In this document: piece after piece, positions 1 through 5,009 of the stretch | Layout of the letters: each line of letters starts with the position of its first letter | Position numbering within the stretch: position 1 is the stretch's first letter | NCBI GenBank assembly: GCA_002438575.1 | Contig: DJPP01000123.1 | Coordinates: forward strand, 5,621-14,288 | DNA length: 8,668 nucleotides | Direction of reading: 5' to 3' | DNA from: Oscillospiraceae bacterium UBA6409 | GTDB lineage: Bacteria; Bacillota; Clostridia; Oscillospirales; Oscillospiraceae | Position numbers and translations under genes: made by a program | Notes under the pieces: generated by a model | The model's database searches: none | Told to the model about the DNA's origin: nothing | The model's input: the letters and a program-made list of their open reading frames with translations, nothing else

Positions 1-1
1 G

Positions 2-1192
2 CTGACGGCCCAGCCGGCCAGATTTCTGGCCACCATCCAGGTGGCCATCACCCTGGCGGGCTTTCTGGGCAGCGCCTTCGCGGCGGAGAACTTCTCCGAC
101 CCGCTGGTGGACTGGCTGGTGGGGCTGGGCGTGACGATCCCGTCCGCCACGCTGAACACGCTGGCGGTGATCCTGATCACGCTGATCCTGTCCTTCTTCA
201 CGCTGGTGTTCGGCGAGCTGGTGCCCAAGCGCATCGCCATGAAGCAGTCGGAGAAGGTGGCGCTGAATATCTCCGGGCTCATCACTGTCATCTCCAAGCT
301 GTTCGCGCCCATCGTGTGGCTGCTGAGCGCGTCCACCAACGGCATACTGCGGCTGCTGGGCATTGATCCCAACGAGGCCGAGGAGCAGGTGGGCGAGGAG
401 GACATCCGCATGATGGTGGACGCCAGCAGCGAGCACGGCGGCATCGACCACGAGGAAAAAGAGTTCATCCAGAACGTCTTTGAGTTCGACGACCTGACCG
501 CCGAGGAGATCGCCACCCACCGCACGGACGTGGATCTGCTGTGGCTGGACGACACCATGGACGACTGGGCCGAGACCATCCACAACACGCGGCACACCCG
601 CTACCCCGTGTGCGAAGACAGCGCGGACAATGTGGTAGGCATTCTGAACGCCAAGGAGTACTTCCGTCTGGCGGACAAAAGCCGGGAGAGCGTAATGGCC
701 GGCGCCGTCCGCGCGCCGTACTTCGTGCCGGAGACCATCAAGGCCGACGCCCTGTTCCGCAACATGAAGCGCACCGGCAACCCGCTGGCCGTGGTGCTGG
801 ATGAGTACGGCGGCATGGTGGGCATCGTGACGCTGAACGACCTGGTGGAGGAGCTGGTGGGCGACCTGGGCAGCGACGACAGCAACATCCCGGACGATGA
901 TGAACCCCGCATCGAAAAGCGCGAGGACGGCTCCCTGGTCATCACCGGCAACGTGGAGCTGGACGACCTGGAGGACGCGCTGGGCATCGAGCTGGACCAG
1001 GAGGAGCACGACACCCTGACCGGCCTGGTGTTCGACGCGCTGGGCATGATACCAGACGACGGCCCGCAGGACATCACCCTGGAGGCCGAGGGGATGCGGA
1101 TCCATGTGACCTCCATTCTGGACCACCAGGTGAATGCGGCGGAGGTAACGCTGCTGCCTCAAACAGAAGAAGCGGACGAGACGAAAGAATAA
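2..1192 (+). CDS. CNNM/CBS/CorC-domain membrane protein (hemolysin family, HlyC/CorC), 5'-partial
   Basis: This is a member of the CNNM/CorC family (formerly UPF0053, 'hemolysin'), integral membrane proteins linked to divalent cation (Mg2+ or Co2+) transport or homeostasis. The reading frame is open from base 2, and the residues before the GTG at 41 (ending RFLATIQ, then VAITLAGFLGSAFAAE) are a conserved part of the DUF21/CNNM domain, so that GTG is internal and the true start lies left of the window. In order one sees CNNM transmembrane segments (about bases 40-340, including the FGELVPKRIA motif at the membrane edge), a tandem CBS pair (about 500-870, with RYPVCED and LAVVLDEYGGMVGIVT) and a C-terminal CorC/HlyC domain (about 900-1150). 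About 396 residues are visible against roughly 430-450 for the family, so only a few dozen are missing. Family assignment is firm; the substrate is not known. Confidence 0.93.
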   Translation: MTAQPARFLATIQVAITLAGFLGSAFAAENFSDPLVDWLVGLGVTIPSATLNTLAVILITLILSFFTLVFGELVPKRIAMKQSEKVALNISGLITVISKLFAPIVWLLSASTNGILRLLGIDPNEAEEQVGEEDIRMMVDASSEHGGIDHEEKEFIQNVFEFDDLTAEEIATHRTDVDLLWLDDTMDDWAETIHNTRHTRYPVCEDSADNVVGILNAKEYFRLADKSRESVMAGAVRAPYFVPETIKADALFRNMKRTGNPLAVVLDEYGGMVGIVTLNDLVEELVGDLGSDDSNIPDDDEPRIEKREDGSLVITGNVELDDLEDALGIELDQEEHDTLTGLVFDALGMIPDDGPQDITLEAEGMRIHVTSILDHQVNAAEVTLLPQTEEADETKE

Positions 1193-1195
1193 AAA

Positions 1196-1236
1196 AGCAA
1201 AAAGAAGCACCCGATCGGGTGCTTCTTTTTTGCCGC
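1196..1236. terminator. Palindromic bidirectional terminator between convergent genes
   Basis: Bases 1201-1228 are a perfect inverted repeat of two 14-base arms centred on GATC. An A-run precedes it and a run of six T follows, so each strand ends in a U-tract. It lies 8 bases after the stop of the CBS protein and 11 bases beyond the stop of the convergent lipoprotein gene, which fits an intrinsic terminator serving both operons. Confidence 0.93.
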
Positions 1237-1239
1237 AGC

Positions 1240-1764
1240 TTACTCGCCCATGTACAGGTGGAAATACAGGGCATTCATACCGGTGCCGTCCAGCATGGCG
1301 ATCATAACCGGACCGTCCTCCTGCTCAATGAAGCCGCCGGCATACTGGATATCGTTGCTCATCACGATATTGGCGATCATGCCATCCTCGGTAATGGTGT
1401 AGGTACCGTTGGTGGTGGTATCGGAACCCTCGCTCAGTATAACGGTGCTTTCATCCATGAAATCGAACTGATAGACATCGCCCAGCTGGCTCAGGACCTC
1501 AGCGGTCTGATCCTCTGTCATCTGCTTGCCCTGCACGTAGCCGCCGATAAAGGTCCAGCTGGTACCCGCCAGCTCGGGAGCCGCCACAAAGCGATCATTC
1601 AAAATCTCCATGATGGAATCGCCCTCACCGAGGGTAGTATCGCCAATGTTATCCTCCACCTGGGTATCATCGCCGCTGTTGGTGTCATCGGTGGCTGTGT
1701 CGCCGCAGGCCACCAGGCTCAGTGCCATGACCAGCGCCAGCAGGCAGACAAGAAACTTCTTCAT
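1240..1764 (-). CDS. Predicted lipoprotein with small C-terminal beta domain, last gene of the minus-strand operon
   Basis: This 174-residue protein has a lipoprotein signal peptide: MKK, a hydrophobic core, then the lipobox LVAC with Cys20 as the predicted lipidated residue. An Asp/Thr-rich, low-complexity linker (about 21-50) follows, then a compact domain (about 62-174) beginning ELAGTSWTF with strand-like segments typical of small lipocalin-like domains in clostridial lipoproteins. The ATG at 1764 is chosen because GGAGG (bases 1774-1778 on the plus strand) lies 9 bases ahead and the signal peptide begins there; an upstream in-frame ATG at 1809 would add 15 charged residues and has no comparable site. 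The protein should be anchored on the outer face of the membrane. Its function is unknown; the lipocalin-like label is by resemblance only. It is 118 bases downstream of the clostripain-like fragment and may share its transcript, as no convincing separate promoter is visible. Confidence 0.85.
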   Translation of the reverse strand: MKKFLVCLLALVMALSLVACGDTATDDTNSGDDTQVEDNIGDTTLGEGDSIMEILNDRFVAAPELAGTSWTFIGGYVQGKQMTEDQTAEVLSQLGDVYQFDFMDESTVILSEGSDTTTNGTYTITEDGMIANIVMSNDIQYAGGFIEQEDGPVMIAMLDGTGMNALYFHLYMGE

Positions 1765-1773
1765 TTTACTTTT

Positions 1774-1778
1774 CCTCC
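1774..1778 (-). promoter_or_regulatory. Ribosome binding site deciding the lipoprotein start
   Basis: The minus strand reads GGAGG, 9 bases before the ATG at 1764. It favours the MKKFLV start over the longer frame beginning at 1809. Confidence 0.8.
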
Positions 1779-1805
1779 AAATTTCGTTTTCCTGCTCTCT
1801 CTTTC

Positions 1806-1823
1806 CCATCCCCCCTGGGATGG
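1806..1823. repeat. Short inverted repeat (7-bp arms) upstream of the lipoprotein gene
   Basis: Arms CCATCCC (1806-1812) and GGGATGG (1817-1823) flank a 4-base loop. On the minus strand the pairing can extend through TTT/AAA with one bulged G. No T-run follows, so it is not a standard terminator. It lies in the non-coding leader between the clostripain-like fragment and the lipoprotein gene. Confidence 0.5.
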
Positions 1824-1845
1824 AAATATGGGGAGATCAGGTTTT

Positions 1846-1871
1846 ATATAAGCCGCGTCGGCGGTTTATAT
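1846..1871. repeat. 11-bp inverted repeat after the clostripain-like fragment
   Basis: Arms ATATAAGCCGC (1846-1856) and GCGGTTTATAT (1861-1871) surround a 4-base loop, with one mismatch. It begins 11 bases beyond the stop of the truncated lipoprotein. It has no U-tract on either strand, so it may be an RNA-processing or partial-termination element, or simply a scar at the site where the protease gene was lost. Confidence 0.6.
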
Positions 1872-1882
1872 CTCTTCGGGTG

Positions 1883-2062
1883 TCACACGGACACACTTAC
1901 GCCCTCGCCCTCCAGATCGCTGCCGCACAGGTACCAATAGACGGCCCAGCTGCCGTCTTTGCCGCTTTCGCTGGAAAGCTCCGGCTCATCACCGCAGGCG
2001 GTGAGAGCCAGAGCCGTCAGCAGCGACAGCAGCAGCGCGCTCAGTCGCTTTATCTTTTGCAT
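1883..2062 (-). pseudogene. Truncated clostripain-family (peptidase C11) lipoprotein, N-terminal fragment of 59 residues
   Basis: This small frame was found by translating the minus strand between its two neighbours. It encodes a lipoprotein signal peptide (MQKIKRL, a Leu/Ala core, lipobox LTAC with Cys23), a short acidic spacer, and then [15 protein letters not shown] (residues 37-51). That stretch matches the first beta strand of secreted clostripain-like C11 cysteine proteases of clostridia, which continue for several hundred residues with a catalytic His and Cys. Here the frame ends after residue 59, and none of the three downstream frames contains recognisable C11 sequence, so the catalytic part is gone. 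The ATG lies 2 bases after the stop of the SHOCT gene, with GGGGA of that gene's last codons as a likely ribosome site, which implies translational coupling. It is most likely a remnant; a conserved short lipoprotein is the alternative. Confidence 0.72.
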
Positions 2063-2064
2063 TG

Positions 2065-3048
2065 TCAGATCCCCAACAGCTGCTTTTTCTTGGCGGCGAA
2101 TTCCTCCTCGGTGAGGACGCCCGCGTCCAGCAGCTCCTTATACTTTTTGATCTCCGCCACGGTGTCCGTCTGCGGCGGCGCAGCCTTGGCGGCAGCTACA
2201 GCCGCTGCGGCAGCAGCTGCGGCGGCGGCAGCCACGGCGGCATCATTGTTTGCCTGGGCGGCCGTACCGGCGGCATCGTCCCATGTCTCGCTGCCGTTTT
2301 CATCCATAATGTGCAGCAGTGCGGCAGCCAGCTCGTGCAGGCCGTTCACGGCGTCCTCGTACTCGTTGAGATACTCCGCCACGCTGGGATCGTAGCTGTC
2401 AAAATCGGGAGCACCGGCCTCCTCGCGGAAGCTGTGCCAGTAGGGATGCGCCAGCGTCAGCTCCACGGTGAACTTCTGCACCGGCGCCTTCATGTCGAAG
2501 GTGGGGCGGAAGCGAACGGGCCGGTGGTCGTCATCGTCCCGGTGCATACGGCGCTCCATGTCCTCCATGCGCTCGTACTCGTGTACGTCCATGTAGAACC
2601 GGTCGATGGCCGGCTGCATGGCGGCAGCTCTGTCGGCCACGTCGCTGCGGTGGCAGTACAGCACACCGCCTTTGCTCTCGAACAGCGGGCGGCCATCCTC
2701 CGTGATGCGGAAGGCCGTCAAATTCTCCGGCCCGAATACGAAGCCGTCGCCGGCACTGAAGCGCAGCAGACGATGGTCGGTATCCAGCACCAGCGTGCTG
2801 CTCAGGAAGCCGAAGCTCCGGCGCAGCGTCTCGGTAAACGCATCCCGCAGGGGCTTATTCTCGTCGTAGCAGGCCATGTACGCCTCCAGATCGGCTACAC
2901 GCATACCATCCAGCGCACCGTTGGGCAGATCGATCTTCGCCGCGCACGCCTTGCACAGCGGCATATCCTCTACCTTGGTGGGCAGCAGCCGGGGTGTGGG
3001 CGCGCCGCAGAGGGGACAGAGCTTCTTATTATTGCTGAACAGACCCAT
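2065..3048 (-). CDS. Zinc-ribbon protein with poly-alanine linker and C-terminal SHOCT domain
   Basis: This is a 327-residue cytosolic protein of unknown function. The N-terminus carries a zinc-ribbon-like knuckle, C11-P-L-C14 and C32-K-A-C35, of the kind seen in DUF4428-type proteins. A mixed region with PH-like strands (about 80-200) follows, then an acidic helical part (about 215-260) and a run that is almost pure alanine (270-290). It ends in a SHOCT motif (297-327: [19 protein letters not shown] and a Lys-rich tail), a short helical module often found at the ends of oligomeric or membrane-associated proteins. There is no signal peptide or membrane segment. The ATG at 3048 is preferred over one 16 codons earlier because GGGAGG sits 8 bases ahead and [15 protein letters not shown] is the natural start of such proteins. 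It lies between the bactofilin and the clostripain-like fragment, so a role at the envelope is plausible but inferred. Confidence 0.88.
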   Translation of the reverse strand: MGLFSNNKKLCPLCGAPTPRLLPTKVEDMPLCKACAAKIDLPNGALDGMRVADLEAYMACYDENKPLRDAFTETLRRSFGFLSSTLVLDTDHRLLRFSAGDGFVFGPENLTAFRITEDGRPLFESKGGVLYCHRSDVADRAAAMQPAIDRFYMDVHEYERMEDMERRMHRDDDDHRPVRFRPTFDMKAPVQKFTVELTLAHPYWHSFREEAGAPDFDSYDPSVAEYLNEYEDAVNGLHELAAALLHIMDENGSETWDDAAGTAAQANNDAAVAAAAAAAAAAAVAAAKAAPPQTDTVAEIKKYKELLDAGVLTEEEFAAKKKQLLGI

Positions 3049-3056
3049 GATATATA

Positions 3057-3062
3057 CCTCCC
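3057..3062 (-). promoter_or_regulatory. Ribosome binding site deciding the SHOCT-protein start
   Basis: The minus strand reads GGGAGG, 8 bases before the ATG at 3048. The hairpin at 3066-3090 ends 3 bases upstream of it. Confidence 0.8.
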
Positions 3063-3065
3063 GTG

Positions 3066-3090
3066 TCAGCGTCCGCTGTGCGGACGCTGA
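3066..3090. repeat. Intercistronic hairpin between bactofilin and SHOCT genes
   Basis: Perfect 11-bp arms, TCAGCGTCCGC (3066-3076) and GCGGACGCTGA (3080-3090), enclose a 3-base loop. In the minus-strand transcript it falls between the bactofilin stop and the ribosome site of the SHOCT gene. No U-run follows, so it is not an intrinsic terminator. It could stabilise the upstream message, mark a processing site or limit SHOCT translation. Confidence 0.8.
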
Positions 3091-3104
3091 TCGCATGACT
3101 GCGG

Positions 3105-3719
3105 TCAGTTGGCCTTGTGCTCCTGCTTGGGCTCGTTCTTGCCCGGGCCGGAAAACGCCTTGATCTCCACGCCGCCGCGGATGACCGCGCCCTTGACCAC
3201 CGCCAGAGTGCCCGTCACCAGGCCGCCGCTGATCTGCGCCTTCTCCTCCAGGGTGGTGCCGCCGGTGATCTCCAGATCGCCGTTGACCTTACCGGCACAC
3301 AGCAGCTCCTTGGCGCTGATGTTGCCCGTCACCTGAGAGTCCTCGCTGACGGTAACGGTGCCCGTGACCTTCACGTCGCCGGTCAGCGTACAGCCGATGA
3401 GGTTCAGGCTGCCGGCGGTGATATTGCTCTGGATGACCGAGCGCAGCGTCACCGTACCGGTGGTGATGATCTCGCCCTTGAATGCCCCGGCGATCTCCAC
3501 ATCGCCGTCGGAGCGCAGCGTGCCCTCCAGCGAAGTGCCCGCGGCCAGATAGCTGGCGGCCTTGGCCTTCACCGCAGGCTGTACCGGCGCCTGCACCGGC
3601 GCGGTCTTCACAGGCTCCGGCTTTGCGGCAGGCTTTTTGCCGCCGGCGGCCAGCACCTTGTCGTCCTCGCCGCCCACGCCGAACAGTTCAAACATCGTCC
3701 GCTTCATTTCATCACGCAT
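3105..3719 (-). CDS. Bactofilin (polymer-forming cytoskeletal protein)
   Basis: Bactofilins self-assemble without nucleotide into filaments or membrane-bound patches that scaffold cell-wall and shape functions. In this 204-residue protein an N-terminal tail (1-28) is followed by a Lys/Ala/Pro linker (29-55). The right-handed beta-helix core (about 58-187) starts AGTSLEGTLRSDGDVEIAG and has repeated turns of the G-x-V/I-x-G type. A polar, Lys-rich tail closes it. This length and layout match the family (DUF583). The ATG at 3719 is supported by GGGAGGG 7 bases ahead; Met5 and Met9 lie too far from it. The gene is 46 bases downstream of the LemA-like gene and 56 bases upstream of the SHOCT gene, on the same strand. 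In other bacteria bactofilins often travel with cell-wall hydrolases; here the partners are a membrane protein, a zinc-ribbon protein and lipoproteins. Confidence 0.94.
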   Translation of the reverse strand: MRDEMKRTMFELFGVGGEDDKVLAAGGKKPAAKPEPVKTAPVQAPVQPAVKAKAASYLAAGTSLEGTLRSDGDVEIAGAFKGEIITTGTVTLRSVIQSNITAGSLNLIGCTLTGDVKVTGTVTVSEDSQVTGNISAKELLCAGKVNGDLEITGGTTLEEKAQISGGLVTGTLAVVKGAVIRGGVEIKAFSGPGKNEPKQEHKAN

Positions 3720-3765
3720 AACAATACCCTCCCAATGGTTTTTGTTGCTTCTCTTTCCTGCTCAT

Positions 3766-4092
3766 CTATATATGTACCCGGTCGGGGACCTCCGCGGCCT
3801 CCTCATAGCGGAAGCCCATCAGCCGCCCGGGAATATAGATCCATGGCCGGCGCAGTGTCTCGTTGTAGTTGCCGGCGGCCTGCCGGTAAATGCTCTCGCT
3901 GCGCCGCAGGACCTCCGCCACATCGGCGTCGCCCACAGCCTCTGCCGCCCGCTTTTCAAAGGCAGCCAGCTGGCACCTGGCGCTCTCCACCATGCTCCGG
4001 TGCTGACGCAGCAGACGGCGGACCTCCCAGAACCACAGGACGACAAGCGCTGAAGTGCTGGCGATCGCCACGAGCCAGATGATCCATTTCAT
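3766..4092 (-). CDS. Short LemA-like single-pass membrane protein, first gene of the minus-strand operon
   Basis: This 108-residue protein has one N-terminal membrane helix (about 3-22, MKWIIWLVAIASTSALVVLW) followed by a charged helical region (24-72) and a C-terminal segment, AGNYNETLRRPWIYIPGRLMGFR (split by eye from 72-95). That segment resembles the end of LemA proteins, where YNE...PG..L.GFR is conserved. LemA proteins are normally about 180-200 residues with a longer helical bundle, so this would be a reduced version with half the bundle missing. The function of LemA is poorly known; the protein is membrane anchored. The ATG at 4092 follows AAGGGG by 9 bases; an in-frame GTG two codons earlier is possible but closer than usual to that site. 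Nothing broken is seen in the frame. The LemA link is by pattern alone and could be wrong; the membrane topology is more certain. Confidence 0.78.
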   Translation of the reverse strand: MKWIIWLVAIASTSALVVLWFWEVRRLLRQHRSMVESARCQLAAFEKRAAEAVGDADVAEVLRRSESIYRQAAGNYNETLRRPWIYIPGRLMGFRYEEAAEVPDRVHI

Positions 4093-4107
4093 ACGCACAC
4101 GCCCCTT

Positions 4108-4134
4108 TCCGCAGGGCACAGCAGTCCCTGCGGA
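4108..4134. repeat. Hairpin in the leader of the LemA-like operon
   Basis: Arms TCCGCAGGG (4108-4116) and CCCTGCGGA (4126-4134) are perfect complements with a 9-base loop. Given the proposed -10 at 4139-4144, transcription would begin at about 4132, so this stem would form at the extreme 5' end of the mRNA, just before the AAGGGG ribosome site. A 5' stem of this sort may protect the message from decay. Confidence 0.65.
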
Positions 4135-4138
4135 GGAT

Positions 4139-4147
4139 ATCATAACA
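4139..4147 (-). promoter_or_regulatory. Predicted extended -10 promoter for the LemA-like/bactofilin operon
   Basis: The minus strand reads TGT then TATGAT (hexamer at 4139-4144, TGn at 4145-4147), a good extended -10 element. The hexamer 17 bases upstream (GACGCA, 4162-4167) is a poor -35, as is common for extended -10 promoters or those needing an activator. Start of transcription would be near 4132. Confidence 0.5.
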
Positions 4148-4166
4148 GATATAGGCGGGGCTGCGT

Positions 4167-4206
4167 CCGCGTATGCCGCGAAATGCACACACACGTCCGC
4201 GAAATG
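4167..4206. promoter_or_regulatory. Direct repeats at 21-bp pitch, candidate LytTR operator
   Basis: The 10-mer CCGCGAAATG occurs at 4176-4185 and again at 4197-4206, a start-to-start distance of 21 bp, two helical turns. A degenerate third copy, CCGCGTATG, is at 4167-4175. LytTR regulators such as AgrA bind pairs of roughly 9-bp direct repeats spaced by about 12 bp, which gives this same pitch. The block ends 11 bp before the -35 of the LytTR promoter and lies upstream of the divergent promoter too. The bases differ from the AgrA consensus, so the call rests on geometry and position. Confidence 0.55.
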
Positions 4207-4217
4207 TAAAATTTGCG

Positions 4218-4246
4218 GTGACAACGCCCTTTTCTTGTGATAGAAT
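4218..4246 (+). promoter_or_regulatory. Promoter of the LytTR/GHKL two-component operon
   Basis: A -35 of GTGACA (4218-4223, one mismatch to TTGACA) and a -10 of TAGAAT (4241-4246) are 17 bp apart. TGA precedes the -10, giving an extended form. The transcript would start near 4253, about 36 bases before the response-regulator ATG. Confidence 0.75.
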
Positions 4247-4271
4247 AAAATCGTGTGAAGCACAAGAAAAG
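4229..4271. repeat. 11-bp inverted repeat around the -10 of the two-component promoter
   Basis: CTTTTCTTGTG (4229-4239) and CACAAGAAAAG (4261-4271) are perfect complements separated by 21 bp that include the -10. The left arm lies upstream of the predicted start of transcription, so the repeat cannot fold in the mRNA and more likely acts as DNA. AAGCACAAG also repeats directly at 4258-4266 and 4269-4277, one helical turn apart. Such a layout fits a repressor or autoregulatory site. Confidence 0.6.
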
Positions 4272-4288
4272 CACAAGGAGGCGGCGCC

Positions 4289-5008
4289 ATGTATATCGCG
4301 GTATGTGATGATCAGATCGAGGAGCTGGAAAAGCTCACGGCGCTTTTGCAGGCCTGGCAGTCCGACCGGCGCTCCGATGTCCGCTTTCAGACCTTCCGCA
4401 GCGGCGGCCAGCTGCTGGACGCCGCCCGCGCCGAGCGCTTCACTCTGTACCTGCTGGACGTGCTGATGCCCGGCATGACCGGCATGGATGCCGCCCGGGA
4501 GATCCGTTCCTTCGACGCCGCGGCGGACATCATCTTTCTCACCACCTCCCCCGGCTTCGCCTACGAGAGCTACGGCGTCCGGGCGGCGGAATATCTGCTC
4601 AAGCCCATCAGCGCCAAGCTGCTCTATCCGGCGCTGGACAAGCTGTATCTGCGTGACCAGAAGCCGCAGGACGGTCTGACCGTCAAGTCCAACGGTATAC
4701 TGGTGCGCCTGCCCTTTTCCCAGCTGAGCTATGTGGAGGTCAACGGCAAGCACCTGTTCTTCAACATGGCCGACGGCACTGTCTATGAGGTGGCGGCCTC
4801 CATGCGCGAGTATGAAGGGGCGCTGCTGGCCCGCCCGGAGTTCATGCGGGTCCATCGTTCCTACATCGTCAATATGCTCCAGGCCGAAAAGCTCTCCCCC
4901 GCCGGGGTCATCACCTTCAGCGGCCATAACGTACCCGTGTCCCGCCTGCTGTACGGCCAGCTGCAAAAGGACTATCTGGCGCTGCTGTTTTCCGGGAGGG
5001 ACGCATAA
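4289..5008 (+). CDS. LytTR-family response regulator
   Basis: This is a 239-residue cytoplasmic transcription factor of a two-component system. The receiver domain (1-120) has the acidic pair D7-D8, the phospho-acceptor D57 in LYLLDVLMPGMTG, the switch threonine in FLTTS (T85) and the conserved K105 in EYLLKPI. The LytTR DNA-binding domain (about 129-234) begins DGLTVKSNGILVRLP and includes FMRVHRSYIVN, the family's hallmark, and a final VPVSRLLYGQL. The start at 4289 has an ideal AAGGAGG 7 bases ahead. The kinase gene follows after a single base, so the pair is co-transcribed and probably coupled. LytTR regulators of this type control peptides, virulence or envelope functions and usually regulate their own promoter. 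Repeats in the divergent region upstream fit that. All key residues are present; the target genes are inferred. Confidence 0.96.
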   Translation: MYIAVCDDQIEELEKLTALLQAWQSDRRSDVRFQTFRSGGQLLDAARAERFTLYLLDVLMPGMTGMDAAREIRSFDAAADIIFLTTSPGFAYESYGVRAAEYLLKPISAKLLYPALDKLYLRDQKPQDGLTVKSNGILVRLPFSQLSYVEVNGKHLFFNMADGTVYEVAASMREYEGALLARPEFMRVHRSYIVNMLQAEKLSPAGVITFSGHNVPVSRLLYGQLQKDYLALLFSGRDA

Positions 5009-5009
5009 T

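Noticed and set aside
41..43. GTG as the start of the CBS-domain protein
   Set aside because: The frame is open upstream to the window edge, and the preceding codons encode conserved CNNM residues, so the start lies outside the window.
2190..2240. The GC-rich triplet run in the alanine tract as a microsatellite or phase-variation site
   Set aside because: The alanine codons are a mixture without a regular repeated unit, so slippage is unlikely.
2062..3090. A 342-codon plus-strand frame opposite the SHOCT gene
   Set aside because: It has no ribosome site and no family resemblance. The minus strand has a clear zinc ribbon, a SHOCT motif and GGGAGG.
3117..4082. A 321-codon plus-strand frame across the bactofilin and LemA-like genes
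   Set aside because: It spans two minus-strand genes and their spacer, is dominated by Arg, Ala and His, and has no start signal. It is an antisense shadow.
4186..4195. The short CA run in the divergent region as a slippage tract
   Set aside because: It has only four to five CA units, too few for likely slippage, and is better seen as the spacer between the two repeat copies.
4731..5009. A 93-codon N-terminal extension of the sensor kinase
   Set aside because: This part overlaps the LytTR domain in another frame and reads as Arg/Ser/Cys-rich noise. The ATG at 5010 has GGGAGGG 9 bases ahead and begins the membrane region.
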